Assembly: GCA_034434695.1 (NCBI GenBank)
Contig: DAOTYY010000034.1
Coordinates: 1 to 46,373, forward strand
Direction of reading: 5' to 3'
DNA length: 46,373 nucleotides
DNA from: DYEC01 sp034434695
GTDB taxonomy: Bacteria > Chloroflexota > Anaerolineae > Anaerolineales > Anaerolineaceae
Under the pieces are notes generated by a model, which made no database searches, was not told where the DNA came from, and saw only the letters and a list, made by a program, of their open reading frames with translations. Below, in pieces: positions 16,395-24,963 of this stretch; within the stretch, counting starts at the first letter, position 1, and every line of letters starts with the position of its first letter. The position numbers and the translations under genes are program-made.

Positions 16395-17756
16395 TCATCG
16401 CCTTGGCTTTAACACGAGTCGCACAGGTGTCCCAAGAAATGGGTACTCCCTGCGCAAGCAATTTTCTAGATAACGCAGATAACTGAAATGCGCCAGTTTT
16501 GGGTCATTCACATATAACATAAATGTCGGAGGATCACTACGGACTTGTGTACCGTAATAGATACGCAGGGATCTCCCACTACGCGAGGTTGCGGCATGTT
16601 CGTCTTGCGCCCGTTGGAGGATTTGATTTAGTTTAGAGGTAGTGATGTGTACCAGACGCTCCTCCTGCACCCTCAAAGCCATCGGCAAAACCTGATCCAC
16701 ACGCTGCCCGGTTTTGGCAGATACAAACAACACCGGTACATAATCCATAAAATTCAGTTGTTGACGGATTTGAACCGTGTATTGCTCCATCGTATGCGTA
16801 TCCTTCTGGATGGCGTCCCATTTATTCACCAATACCACTGTACTTTTCCATGCTTCAAGTATAAATCCAGCAATATGTGCATCTTGCATGGTGATTCCAC
16901 TGGTGGCATCGAGCATTAACAAAGCAACATCGGCGCGTTCGATAGCACGTAAAGAACGCATAACACTGTATTTCTCCACACCTGGTAAAATCTTGCCTCG
17001 ACGCCGAATGCCAGCAGTATCAATCAGGGTGATCGGCACACCGCCAAATTCAATCTGTGTGTCCACCGCATCGCGCGTCGTACCGGGTATCGGACTGACA
17101 ATCGCGCGCTCCTCACCAATCAGCCGGTTTAGCAGGCTGGACTTGCCCACATTCGGCTTACCCACGATCGCTATTTTGACCGACTCGTCCTCGACTTCTC
17201 TCTCAAATTCTGGCAAAATAGCCACAAGTGCATCCAGCAGGTCGCCAGTCCCAGTACCATGAATCGCAGAAACCGGGTATGGATCCCCCAAGCCCAGCTC
17301 ATAGAACTGATTTGCAGACCGCCTCAATGCCTCGCTGTCTGCTTTATTCACCACCAAAAGGATAGGCGGCGATAGTTGACCTGCCCGCGTAGTCTGATTC
17401 TTGCGTAGGATATTAGCAACTTCAACATCCGCGGGGGTCACTCCAGACATCGCATCCACCAGAAATAAAATCGCATCTGCTTCCTGAACAGCAATCCATG
17501 CTTGGTTTCGAATTTGCTGAATAAACTCAGCAGATCCAACCGATAATGCCCCTTTCCCACCAGTTGTCGGATCAATTCCTCCAGTGTCCACAATATCAAA
17601 GATCACCCCATTCCATTCCGTCTGTGCAAACAAGCGATCGCGCGTTGTGCCAGGTATTGCGTCCACAATCGCCAATCGCTCACCTGCCAGACGATTGAAT
17701 AACGTACTTTTACCAACGTTTGGTCGTCCAACCAACGCAACAACAGGTTTGTTCAT
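16395..17756 (-). CDS. der: ribosome biogenesis GTPase Der (EngA)
   Basis: A 453-residue protein with two tandem GTPase domains. The first has G1 GRPNVGKST (residues 10-18), DTGG and NKAD. The second has GKPNVGKSS, DTAG and NKWD, followed by the C-terminal KH-like domain ending LGTPVRLVLKPR. Der acts in 50S subunit maturation. All G motifs are intact. It is the last gene of the coaE-cdaA-cdaR-der operon and starts 10 bases after cdaR. Confidence 0.97.
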   Translation of the reverse strand: MNKPVVALVGRPNVGKSTLFNRLAGERLAIVDAIPGTTRDRLFAQTEWNGVIFDIVDTGGIDPTTGGKGALSVGSAEFIQQIRNQAWIAVQEADAILFLVDAMSGVTPADVEVANILRKNQTTRAGQLSPPILLVVNKADSEALRRSANQFYELGLGDPYPVSAIHGTGTGDLLDALVAILPEFEREVEDESVKIAIVGKPNVGKSSLLNRLIGEERAIVSPIPGTTRDAVDTQIEFGGVPITLIDTAGIRRRGKILPGVEKYSVMRSLRAIERADVALLMLDATSGITMQDAHIAGFILEAWKSTVVLVNKWDAIQKDTHTMEQYTVQIRQQLNFMDYVPVLFVSAKTGQRVDQVLPMALRVQEERLVHITTSKLNQILQRAQDEHAATSRSGRSLRIYYGTQVRSDPPTFMLYVNDPKLAHFSYLRYLENCLRREYPFLGTPVRLVLKPRR

Positions 17757-17766
17757 GGATATATCC

Positions 17767-19029
17767 CTATGGAGCAGGTAAAGCTGTGGCGCGCGTTATT
17801 GCAGTCACTGTTACCTCCACCGTGCTAGGCAAAATCGCTTCCACCCGCAAATCAGGGTAATCATATACAACCTTGGGCTCGCGCTGATACTTACCCGCTC
17901 TTTCACCACTCATGTCCACAATAACACGCACTTCGCTTAACGCCAAGCGCTCCAGAATCGGTAGGGGACCGGAAAGCACAACATCCACACGCTCCGGAGA
18001 GACTTCTGCCTTCAAACCGGGCTCCAATCCGATAATCTGAACAGACATATTTGTCAGTGTCAAACTGCTCTCAATGGCAGCAATTCCAACCTGAACAGTA
18101 ACAGTCGGCTCGCCAACAATCTGCACGCCTGAAGGCAAATTAAGTGCTAGATTCACATCAAAATCATCCTTAGCGACGGAAAGGTCCAGAGGAGAAGTTT
18201 CTATATAGCCTGGTAGATTCTCTACCAGTTTTGGATCTGATGAAAACACGGTTACAGTTGGTGGAAACACCGAAATGTTCGTCAGGCGATAGCCACTGGC
18301 AACCTGTCCGACAGGCATCACTTTAACAACAACGTTACGATATCCACCCCGCTGAGATACCCGAACAGAGACGCTAACCTGATCAGGACTTATCGTCAGC
18401 CCTTCCAGGCGCAACCCATTCGCATCCAAAGCCAGTAGTGGAATGGTTTGCTTAATATCTTGGGTTGCAGAAGCATAATCCAACACCGCACGCACTTCCT
18501 TTACACGATCCACAATGGATCGCGGACCACTGACAAGAGCGGTAGACTGGCTTAACTGAGGTCGCGAAGCTTCAAAACCTATTGCCGGCTCATTACGTTC
18601 AACAAGATGTATTGGGAAGGTTCGAGCTGCCAGTTCTTCAAGAACAACTGTAAGCGTTTGAGGAGAATAAGAAACTATCTTAACCGGCTGCACACGAACC
18701 TGGATCTGTATTTGTACCTCATGTTTTCCAGAAGACAAACCGCCAAGATCAATGACCGCACGAACAGTATTTTGTTCACTGATTAAGCGCTCCCAGATAG
18801 ATTTAGGCGCACTAAGCACCAGGCTCACATTATCAGGTAAATCGCTAACCAAAATCAAAGCTGGATCCTGTCCGACAACTTGAAGCGGAATCGGACGTGG
18901 AAAAGCCTGTTCTTGAGTTGGATCCGAAGATGTCACAGCAGAAATCCAAACCATCATTGCCAGTATGAGTGCCAGCAGCATGGCAGGTAAATTCTTCACA
19001 AACGCGCGTACAAGCTGAAGCAATTTCAT
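17767..19029 (-). CDS. cdaR: CdaR/YbbR-domain regulator of diadenylate cyclase
   Basis: A 420-residue protein with one N-terminal membrane segment (LPAMLLALILAMMVWISAV) and an extracellular part built of about four YbbR repeats, each about 80 residues and ending in patterns such as VSVSVRV and TVTVQVG. YbbR proteins bind and modulate the membrane diadenylate cyclase CdaA. Here it directly follows cdaA with a TAATG overlap, the classical arrangement. The usual third partner glmM is absent and der follows instead. Confidence 0.9.
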   Translation of the reverse strand: MKLLQLVRAFVKNLPAMLLALILAMMVWISAVTSSDPTQEQAFPRPIPLQVVGQDPALILVSDLPDNVSLVLSAPKSIWERLISEQNTVRAVIDLGGLSSGKHEVQIQIQVRVQPVKIVSYSPQTLTVVLEELAARTFPIHLVERNEPAIGFEASRPQLSQSTALVSGPRSIVDRVKEVRAVLDYASATQDIKQTIPLLALDANGLRLEGLTISPDQVSVSVRVSQRGGYRNVVVKVMPVGQVASGYRLTNISVFPPTVTVFSSDPKLVENLPGYIETSPLDLSVAKDDFDVNLALNLPSGVQIVGEPTVTVQVGIAAIESSLTLTNMSVQIIGLEPGLKAEVSPERVDVVLSGPLPILERLALSEVRVIVDMSGERAGKYQREPKVVYDYPDLRVEAILPSTVEVTVTAITRATALPAP

Positions 19030-19901
19030 TACTCCTTTCCATGCCCATTTGCCCAGCGCTGTACCCGTCGGAAAAAACCTAAAGCCCCGACCTCCTCAGA
19101 TTGATAAAATGCCATCAAAATATTTTCTAATCGCTCGGTATCCAATCTTCGGATCAGTCGCCCTGCCTGTGCAACCGAAATAGATCCCGTTTCTTCTGAA
19201 ACAACCACAGCCACTGCGTCAGAAACCTCAGAGATTCCTAGCGCAGCACGGTGTCGCAAACCCATCTGACGATCTGGTGAGCGGTTTAATATACCACTGG
19301 ATGACAAAGGCATCACGCAAGCAGCTGCAATGACATGCCCCTTGGCAATAATTACCGCACCATCATGAAGCGGAGTATTTGGGTAAAAGATTTGTAAAAG
19401 TAACTCTGGAGTTACGTTCGCATCCATCCAAACGCCTGTTTGAGCATACTCATAAAGGCGATCATTACGTTGCAACACAATCAACGCTCCGTGCTGACGA
19501 GCTGAAAGCCGGGCAGCAGCACTCACAACTGATTTAATTGCATTCTGCATGGCTTCAATTTCTGGGTAGGATATACGCCAGAGTGGTGCTCCTGTTCCAG
19601 CACGTCCCAAACGTTCTAAAGCCCGGCGTATTTCCGGCGCAAAAATCACCGGTATAGAAAAGACCAATGCCGGCAATGTAGTTCGCACTAACCAGGAGAA
19701 CGCAGGAAGCGCTGCCAGACTGGTAATTAATAGCAGAACTAATATGAGCAGGATTGCGCCGCGTAGCAATATGACTGCCTGAGTATCTCGAACCAGCACA
19801 AGAATCACAAAAAATACCGAAGCAACCAGCAGAATGTCCAGGACACTCAGCCAGTTCAAACGCTGGTATAAGAAGTACAACTCGCTCAACAAATTAGGCA
19901 C
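19029..19901 (-). CDS. cdaA: membrane diadenylate cyclase CdaA (c-di-AMP synthase)
   Basis: A 290-residue protein with three N-terminal membrane segments (about 18-90) and a DisA_N catalytic domain. The active site motifs are LHDGAVII (Asp180, Gly181, Ala182) and RHRAALGISE (216-225), which bind ATP and metal to make cyclic di-AMP. c-di-AMP controls potassium and osmotic balance and wall homeostasis in Gram-positive-like bacteria. It lies 57 bases after coaE and overlaps cdaR. The closing c-di-AMP phosphodiesterase is not in the window. Confidence 0.95.
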   Translation of the reverse strand: MPNLLSELYFLYQRLNWLSVLDILLVASVFFVILVLVRDTQAVILLRGAILLILVLLLITSLAALPAFSWLVRTTLPALVFSIPVIFAPEIRRALERLGRAGTGAPLWRISYPEIEAMQNAIKSVVSAAARLSARQHGALIVLQRNDRLYEYAQTGVWMDANVTPELLLQIFYPNTPLHDGAVIIAKGHVIAAACVMPLSSSGILNRSPDRQMGLRHRAALGISEVSDAVAVVVSEETGSISVAQAGRLIRRLDTERLENILMAFYQSEEVGALGFFRRVQRWANGHGKE

Positions 19902-19958
19902 TTTGTTTTCAACGACCTAAACCAATCAGTGGAGTTAACTTATCTAAATATCGTGAAC

Positions 19959-21098
19959 TTATATTGGACGTAAAACACGATCCTTTCTCAATTGTTTAAA
20001 CAGCATCACCATGCCCGGTTTTAATGACTCTTGCGCGGCTTCCTGCCAAGCTTGAACACCTAAAGCGTGTGGCAGACGCGGTTCGTATCCCAAGATGCGC
20101 CATATGCCAAGTTTTGCTAGCTCAGGGGGCACAAATATTAAAGAAACCTCACATTGCAACTCATTAGAAGCAGTTTCCATTTCCTGTATCAAAGGTGGCA
20201 AAGCCCTCTCCATAGGAGTCTGAGGATCAATCAACAGATCCAAAGTTCTTGCCACCAAGTTTTCAACCTGCCAGCCCATTGCACCCACTAGTTCATTTCC
20301 CATTGTAAGCAAAAGATAAGCCTTTTCGCCGAATGCTTCCATGACTTTTTCGGGCGTCATGGCTTGACCACTTGCACTTAATCGGTTAAAAAGATTGGCA
20401 ATCTCCACTGAATGAGCCGGTTTGCCGCGAATTACGGTAATAGCATTCGACACAGTCTTCTCTTTTGTCAACAGCGGTTCTGCCTCAAGAGACTGGTGAG
20501 GAATGGTTAACTTCCAAAAAGTGGAAACCTGACGCCAAGTGTCTTCAAAAGTGCTGCCATTACGAATGATTACATCTGCAACAGCCAGTTTTTGTTCTTG
20601 TGGTGGTTGAGCGGTAATACGTTGTCGGGCTTCAGCCTCACTCATTTTACGTTTCTCTATTAATCGTGCTAATTGAACCTCTGGAGGGGCATAGACCACC
20701 CACAGGCTATCACAATCCTTGTTTATCCCTGCTTCAATTAACTTGATTGCTTCAATAACAATGACCCGTTGTTCGGCTCGCCGAATAAGCAAATCTACCG
20801 CTTGTGATACCAGCGGATGAATAATGTTTTCGAGTTGCTTAAGGGCTTCAGGATCGCTAAACACTAGCTTACTAAGCTTTGCACGACTTATTTCACCATC
20901 CGGCATCACCAGCCAGCGCCCAAAGGATTGTAAAACTGGTTCGTAACCAGGTGCGCCACGGGCAATCGAGCGATGCGCAAGAGCATCGGAATCAATGCCA
21001 TAAGCACCAAGATGTTCAAGCATTTTCCGCACAACGCTTTTCCCAGTACCTATATTGCCGGTTAAGCCAATTACATACTTACCCGCCCACTTGCTCAC
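19959..21098 (-). CDS. coaE: dephospho-CoA kinase with an extra C-terminal domain
   Basis: The first about 200 residues are dephospho-CoA kinase, the last step of CoA synthesis. They show the P-loop GLTGNIGTGKS near the N-terminus, GIDSDALAH and the lid segment KRKMSEAEARQRI. After a linker (TIPHQSLEAEPLLTKEK) about 175 further residues form an alpha/beta region (KAYLLLTMGNELVGAMGW, VSLIFVPPELAKLGIWRILG) that resembles a GNAT-like fold. I could not identify acetyl-CoA-binding residues with certainty. Typical CoaE is about 200 residues, so this is a fusion. GTG at 21098 is preferred because GAGGT lies seven bases upstream; a GTG two codons earlier is possible. First gene of the operon with cdaA. 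Confidence 0.85.
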   Translation of the reverse strand: MSKWAGKYVIGLTGNIGTGKSVVRKMLEHLGAYGIDSDALAHRSIARGAPGYEPVLQSFGRWLVMPDGEISRAKLSKLVFSDPEALKQLENIIHPLVSQAVDLLIRRAEQRVIVIEAIKLIEAGINKDCDSLWVVYAPPEVQLARLIEKRKMSEAEARQRITAQPPQEQKLAVADVIIRNGSTFEDTWRQVSTFWKLTIPHQSLEAEPLLTKEKTVSNAITVIRGKPAHSVEIANLFNRLSASGQAMTPEKVMEAFGEKAYLLLTMGNELVGAMGWQVENLVARTLDLLIDPQTPMERALPPLIQEMETASNELQCEVSLIFVPPELAKLGIWRILGYEPRLPHALGVQAWQEAAQESLKPGMVMLFKQLRKDRVLRPI

Positions 21099-21142
21099 GT
21101 TCACACCTCGAAAACTTTACGAATAGCCAGGGACACTGCATC

Positions 21143-21171
21143 ATTTTAGTCTTGCGTTTCCAGAATGTCAA
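21143..21171 (-). promoter_or_regulatory. promoter of the coaE-cdaA-cdaR-der operon
   Basis: Minus strand: TTGACA (21171-21166), a 17-base spacer, TAAAAT (21148-21143). This near-consensus promoter lies about 45 bases before the coaE start. Confidence 0.75.
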
Positions 21172-21226
21172 ACCTGACCTAAAGCGCATAATCTTAAGTA
21201 ACACAATAACCCCATCAGAGCTTCAT

Positions 21227-22375
21227 TCAAGGCATCCAGAACTCAAATCGCCAAATACCATCCTCCTCCTGCCAAACCTTAGAAGATCTTCCAAGCACCT
21301 CAAACCAGGTTTGGCCCGGATGAAACGGCAAGGGACGACCATCTTCACGCCAAAGCGATAATACCTCCTCTGATCTGTTTCGTTTCCAGCGAGCTTGATA
21401 GCACTGTCCATCTCGAAATAAGTAAGCCTCACCTGAGCCGGTTAGTTGAATATCAAATACTTCAGCTTCGGACGTTTGAATTAGTGGGATATACTCCGCC
21501 ATCAAAACTATCACATTGTCCACAGCAATCTGTTGTTCTGTGACCCGATCAAACAGTGGTTTATACTTTTCATCAGCAATTTTCATGGCATTCGTTGCAT
21601 CCGAATAACGCCAATAACGACCGCTTACTGCGTCATAATCCCAACGGTTATACACACTACCGGAAAAACGGACATAAACCTGATGAGCATCCTCGCCGCC
21701 CTCAGGAATCTCTGATGCAAACACCATTCCATCCAATGGTTGAAGAGAATTATCTATCCCGTATTTCTCCAATACCTCGTCCAGTAAAGTTAGATTTGCC
21801 AGAAGATAATTATGTCCTTCTGGGTCATAACGATAAAGTGCAGGCGCAGTATTCGGACCTTCACGTATCAGGCGGTCTTTAAAATCCGATTCTAACAGGA
21901 GATTGAATAAGTCTTGATAAGCACCACCAAAAACCAGAATTGCTTTATATGCCTGTACGATCTGAATATCCACATGACGGGCAGAGCGAATCGGTCCCAC
22001 TTTTTCAGGTAATCGCCCATAATAAACGGCTGCAAAGCGCGTATCACCAAATTCAATCAGATATTCATAAACCAAGTCTGCGTCGGAAACACCCCATTGT
22101 GGGCGATCAGAACGAGGCATATTTTGAACCTTGACCACAACCGGTCTCCGCTCTAGATCTCGCGGTTCTACTGGTAAGCCGGTGAGTGGATTGATGGAGG
22201 GTTCTTTGGCATCAACGGTGAATTCTTTTGTCGACGTGGGCGTAACAGTAGATGTTAACCATACCTCAGGTTGTATTTTGGGTGTTACGGTTGGCAATAA
22301 GGTTGAACTCGGGTTACAACCTGCTAGAAGCAAAATAACAAAAGCAACTAAAATCAGCCTAATCTCGTATATCAT
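21227..22375 (-). CDS. DUF3048 domain lipoprotein (YerB-like)
   Basis: A 382-residue exported lipoprotein. A hydrophobic N-terminus ends in LLLAGC with lipobox Cys20. The two DUF3048 lobes follow: PLTGLPVEPRDLERRPVVVKVQN near 60-85 and GPIRSARHVDIQIV with SDADLVYEY nearby, then a C-terminal lobe ending in GQTWFEVLGRSSKV. YerB-type proteins are widespread in Gram-positive and related bacteria; the molecular role is not established. It lies upstream of the coaE operon on the same strand, but the coaE promoter sits between them, so it is probably a separate unit. Confidence 0.88.
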   Translation of the reverse strand: MIYEIRLILVAFVILLLAGCNPSSTLLPTVTPKIQPEVWLTSTVTPTSTKEFTVDAKEPSINPLTGLPVEPRDLERRPVVVKVQNMPRSDRPQWGVSDADLVYEYLIEFGDTRFAAVYYGRLPEKVGPIRSARHVDIQIVQAYKAILVFGGAYQDLFNLLLESDFKDRLIREGPNTAPALYRYDPEGHNYLLANLTLLDEVLEKYGIDNSLQPLDGMVFASEIPEGGEDAHQVYVRFSGSVYNRWDYDAVSGRYWRYSDATNAMKIADEKYKPLFDRVTEQQIAVDNVIVLMAEYIPLIQTSEAEVFDIQLTGSGEAYLFRDGQCYQARWKRNRSEEVLSLWREDGRPLPFHPGQTWFEVLGRSSKVWQEEDGIWRFEFWMP

Positions 22376-22452
22376 TGTAGATTATGCAAGTATATGTACC
22401 GTCAAAGTGTACCGAAAAAGTATTCTTAATGCCCGGTAATCAACATTATACC

Positions 22453-22481
22453 TTGTAACCACACTTTGAAACCAATATAAT
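22453..22481 (+). promoter_or_regulatory. promoter directly before the DUF2085 gene
   Basis: TTGTAA (22453-22458), 17 bases, TATAAT (22476-22481). Transcription should start at about 22488, only about two bases before the ATG at 22490, which suggests a leaderless mRNA. No Shine-Dalgarno site is present. Confidence 0.6.
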
Positions 22482-22489
22482 GAATTATC

Positions 22490-23308
22490 ATGAATTCACC
22501 TTCGCCCAGACAATATCGTCGCTTTTCTACAGGTAATATGCTTATCATCGTTTTGGCTGGCTTTATTCTGGGTGTTTGGCTAACCTATACGCCGCCAGGT
22601 GTACTAGGCAAAGCCAATGCGATTGGATACGCCGTTTGCCATCAAATTTCTACTCGGTCTTTCTTCTTGGGAGACCACCAGCTACCGCTCTGCTCGCGCT
22701 GTTCCGGCATGTATTTAGGAGCATTAGTGGGATTGATATATCAAATCCGCCTTGGTCGTTTTGGGGGAATCCCTGCGCGCAAGATATTATTCGTTTTAGG
22801 CACTTTTCTATTAGCGTTTGCTATAGATGGTATCAACTCTTACTTACACTTTTTCCCCGGCACTCCCACCTTTTACGAACCTCACAACTGGCTGAGGTTA
22901 TTGACTGGTACAGGAGTTGGACTTGGCATTTCCGCTGTCTTACTGCCAATCTTCAACCAAACGGTCTGGAAGGATTGGGACGATCATCCATTACTATACT
23001 CTTGGAGGCAACTCTTTACAATCATCCTTCTGGCGATAGTGATGGATATAGCGATCCTGTCAGAAAATGCTTTTCTGTTATATCCATTGGCACTTCTCAG
23101 TTCGGCTACGGTTCTATTGATCCTGACTATGCTCTACACTGTGATCTGGATTTTACTGCTCAGGAAAGACAATCACTACCAGACTCTCAATGACCTGAGC
23201 GGGTTATTAATCGCCGGCTTTACCACCGCCCTTTTACAAATTGCTTTAATGGACTTGGGACGATATATATTAACAGGAACCTGGAAAGGCTTTCCGTCAG
23301 GACTATAA
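22490..23308 (+). CDS. DUF2085 membrane protein
   Basis: A 272-residue membrane protein with about seven hydrophobic segments. The DUF2085 signature is AVCHQISTRSFFLGDHQ followed by LPLCSRCSGMY, with Cys50, Cys68 and Cys71, suggesting metal or redox-active cysteines near the membrane face. The function of the family is unknown. The gene appears to be leaderless (promoter -10 box eight bases upstream). A DUF4126 membrane protein follows 10 bases downstream, forming an operon. Confidence 0.85.
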   Translation: MNSPSPRQYRRFSTGNMLIIVLAGFILGVWLTYTPPGVLGKANAIGYAVCHQISTRSFFLGDHQLPLCSRCSGMYLGALVGLIYQIRLGRFGGIPARKILFVLGTFLLAFAIDGINSYLHFFPGTPTFYEPHNWLRLLTGTGVGLGISAVLLPIFNQTVWKDWDDHPLLYSWRQLFTIILLAIVMDIAILSENAFLLYPLALLSSATVLLILTMLYTVIWILLLRKDNHYQTLNDLSGLLIAGFTTALLQIALMDLGRYILTGTWKGFPSGL

Positions 23309-23318
23309 TGGAGGAAAA

Positions 23319-23888
23319 ATGTTGGAACTGCTTGGCGTTTTTAGTGCTTTTGGACTTTCAGCCAGCGCCGGTTTAAACGCATACATTCCTTTATTGATTG
23401 TTGCATTGCTGGCAAAATTTACCAACCTGATCGAGCTTCGTCAACCATGGGACGCGCTGACAAGCTGGTGGATCATTGGCTTGCTGGTTGTGCTTTCGAT
23501 TGTCGAATTTTTTGCAGATAAAGCCCCTGCCGTGAATCACATTAACGATATTGTCCAGACCTTTGTTCGTCCAGCAGCAGGTGCCATTGCATTTGCAGCC
23601 AGTGCCCACGTAGTTACAGATATTCACCCTGTGCTCTCCCTGGTTTTAGGGCTGCTGATTGCCGGCGGTGTCCATGCCACTAAATCTGTGGTTGTTCGAC
23701 CAGCAGTCACCGCTACCACCGGAGGAGCCGGTAATATTCCAGTGAGTGTTGCCGAAGACCTGACATCAACCATTATCTCTATTCTTTCAGTTGTAGTGCC
23801 TGTTATCATCGCCTGCATTCTCATCCTGATCACATCCTGGGTTATCTATCGGCTCTGGGTGCGAGCGCGCAAAACCGTCAACTCATGA
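23319..23888 (+). CDS. DUF4126 membrane protein
   Basis: A 189-residue integral membrane protein. The N-terminus LGVFSAFGLSASAGLNAYIPLL and the loop FADKAPAVNHINDIVQTFVRP are characteristic of DUF4126. Glycine-rich segments (VLGLLIAGGVHATK, VTATTGGAGNIPVSVAED) and a last hydrophobic helix follow. Function is unknown. GGAGG precedes the ATG, and it is coupled to the upstream DUF2085 gene. Confidence 0.85.
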   Translation: MLELLGVFSAFGLSASAGLNAYIPLLIVALLAKFTNLIELRQPWDALTSWWIIGLLVVLSIVEFFADKAPAVNHINDIVQTFVRPAAGAIAFAASAHVVTDIHPVLSLVLGLLIAGGVHATKSVVVRPAVTATTGGAGNIPVSVAEDLTSTIISILSVVVPVIIACILILITSWVIYRLWVRARKTVNS

Positions 23889-24091
23889 TATAGTAAACAA
23901 GAAGATTTTGGTGCACCAATCACCAGACGATACTTCTTTGCTTTTGCCGCTAATGTCGACACAAACCAGTTCCATTATCGTACCGACTTTGCCTCTTCGT
24001 CTTGTTCTTGGTAGGAGTTATCAGTACTCTATTTTTATGTCTGCTTTCTTTGACGAGTACTGTTTTCTGCACACAACCTTAGGAGAGAATT

Positions 24092-24391
24092 ATGAGCAAT
24101 CAACCTTATTTCCCGTCCGACAATGAACCAACTGTCATGGCAACGCCGCCAGCCCAACCAGCCTGAGCACCGCCTCCCGGGGGCTTCAACCCTGAAGCAT
24201 CGTATGCACCAGAGCCGCCCCAAAAGAGCAGAAAGACCTTATGGATCGTACTGATTATTGTGTTGGTATTGCTGTGCTGCTGTTGCCTGGCAGTCCTTGG
24301 CTACCTGTTGTACAGCGGCGGTGGAGAATTTAATTTCGACTTCAACATGGAAGATATGCTGGATAGCTATTTGCCGCTACTTGCTGCATAG
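24092..24391 (+). pseudogene. small proline-rich membrane protein interrupted by an in-frame TGA
   Basis: The frame starts at ATG 24092 with AGGAGA upstream and runs 100 codons to TAG at 24389-24391, interrupted once by TGA at codon 25 (24164-24166). Before it lies a polar, proline-containing stretch (ATPPAQPA). After it come APPPGGF, a basic QKSRK and one strong membrane segment, TLWIVLIIVLVLLCCCCLAV, then a short acidic tail. Reading continues normally after the TGA, so either a single base change (for example CGA to TGA) or recoding is involved. Because the genome has selenocysteine genes, recoding cannot be dismissed, but no SECIS-like apex is visible. The product family is not recognised. 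Confidence 0.55.
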
Positions 24392-24404
24392 TCCAGTAGT
24401 TTCT

Positions 24405-24914
24405 TCACAGGTTCTTTTGAAAAGCAAGCCAGGATTCAAGGCGAAAAGTCTCAACAGGATCAAATATCATCTGTAATTCACCCAAAGCCGCTCTGGCATT
24501 GGCACGTGTCTGGTCGTCTAGTGGTAAAGCTGCAAACTCTTCTTCGTCCAATAACAGGCGACTTCCGTCTGGATAAACCAGCAAATCAAGTGCAAGGTCA
24601 ACATAGAAAATTTCATCTTCTTGAAACAAGGCAGGTTGGGTTACATTACAGTACCAACCCTTTAGGTGACCATCCGCCACATCATAAATCTCAAAGATGT
24701 TGTACCAACGTTTTGAAAAATATACTTCCAAGAAACGATCCCCTTGACGTAAAACAATGTTGTGAAACGGCATGTCGGAACGGTTAAAAAGGGCTTCCAG
24801 CAAAATCATTCCGGATGAACGTTTCATGATACTCCCTTTATAACTCCAGATCTCCTGCCCAGCCAGATTACACTTGACAACTCGAACAACTCTCTGCAAA
24901 TGGTTTCCTGCCAT
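24405..24914 (-). CDS. DUF402 domain protein
   Basis: A 169-residue protein. The DUF402 core is RWYNIFEIYD, KGWYCNVTQPA and the acidic VDLALDLLVYPDGSRLLLDEEEFA, residues that in characterised members bind divalent metal for phosphatase or nucleotidase chemistry. Substrate here is unknown. The ATG at 24914 keeps the N-terminal strand VVRVVKCNLAGQEIWSYKG typical of the family. It lies 49 bases downstream of thiQ on the same strand and might be reached by that transcript. Confidence 0.82.
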   Translation of the reverse strand: MAGNHLQRVVRVVKCNLAGQEIWSYKGSIMKRSSGMILLEALFNRSDMPFHNIVLRQGDRFLEVYFSKRWYNIFEIYDVADGHLKGWYCNVTQPALFQEDEIFYVDLALDLLVYPDGSRLLLDEEEFAALPLDDQTRANARAALGELQMIFDPVETFRLESWLAFQKNL

Positions 24915-24963
24915 GGTAACAATTCTACTTTCTATCTTATAGCGATAAATGATATGCTTTTGT

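Noticed and set aside
24164..24190. Firm selenocysteine call for the small membrane protein
   Set aside because: The bases after the TGA form only a short GCTTC/GAAGC stem with no G-rich apex typical of bacterial SECIS, and the residue lies in a linker rather than a redox motif.
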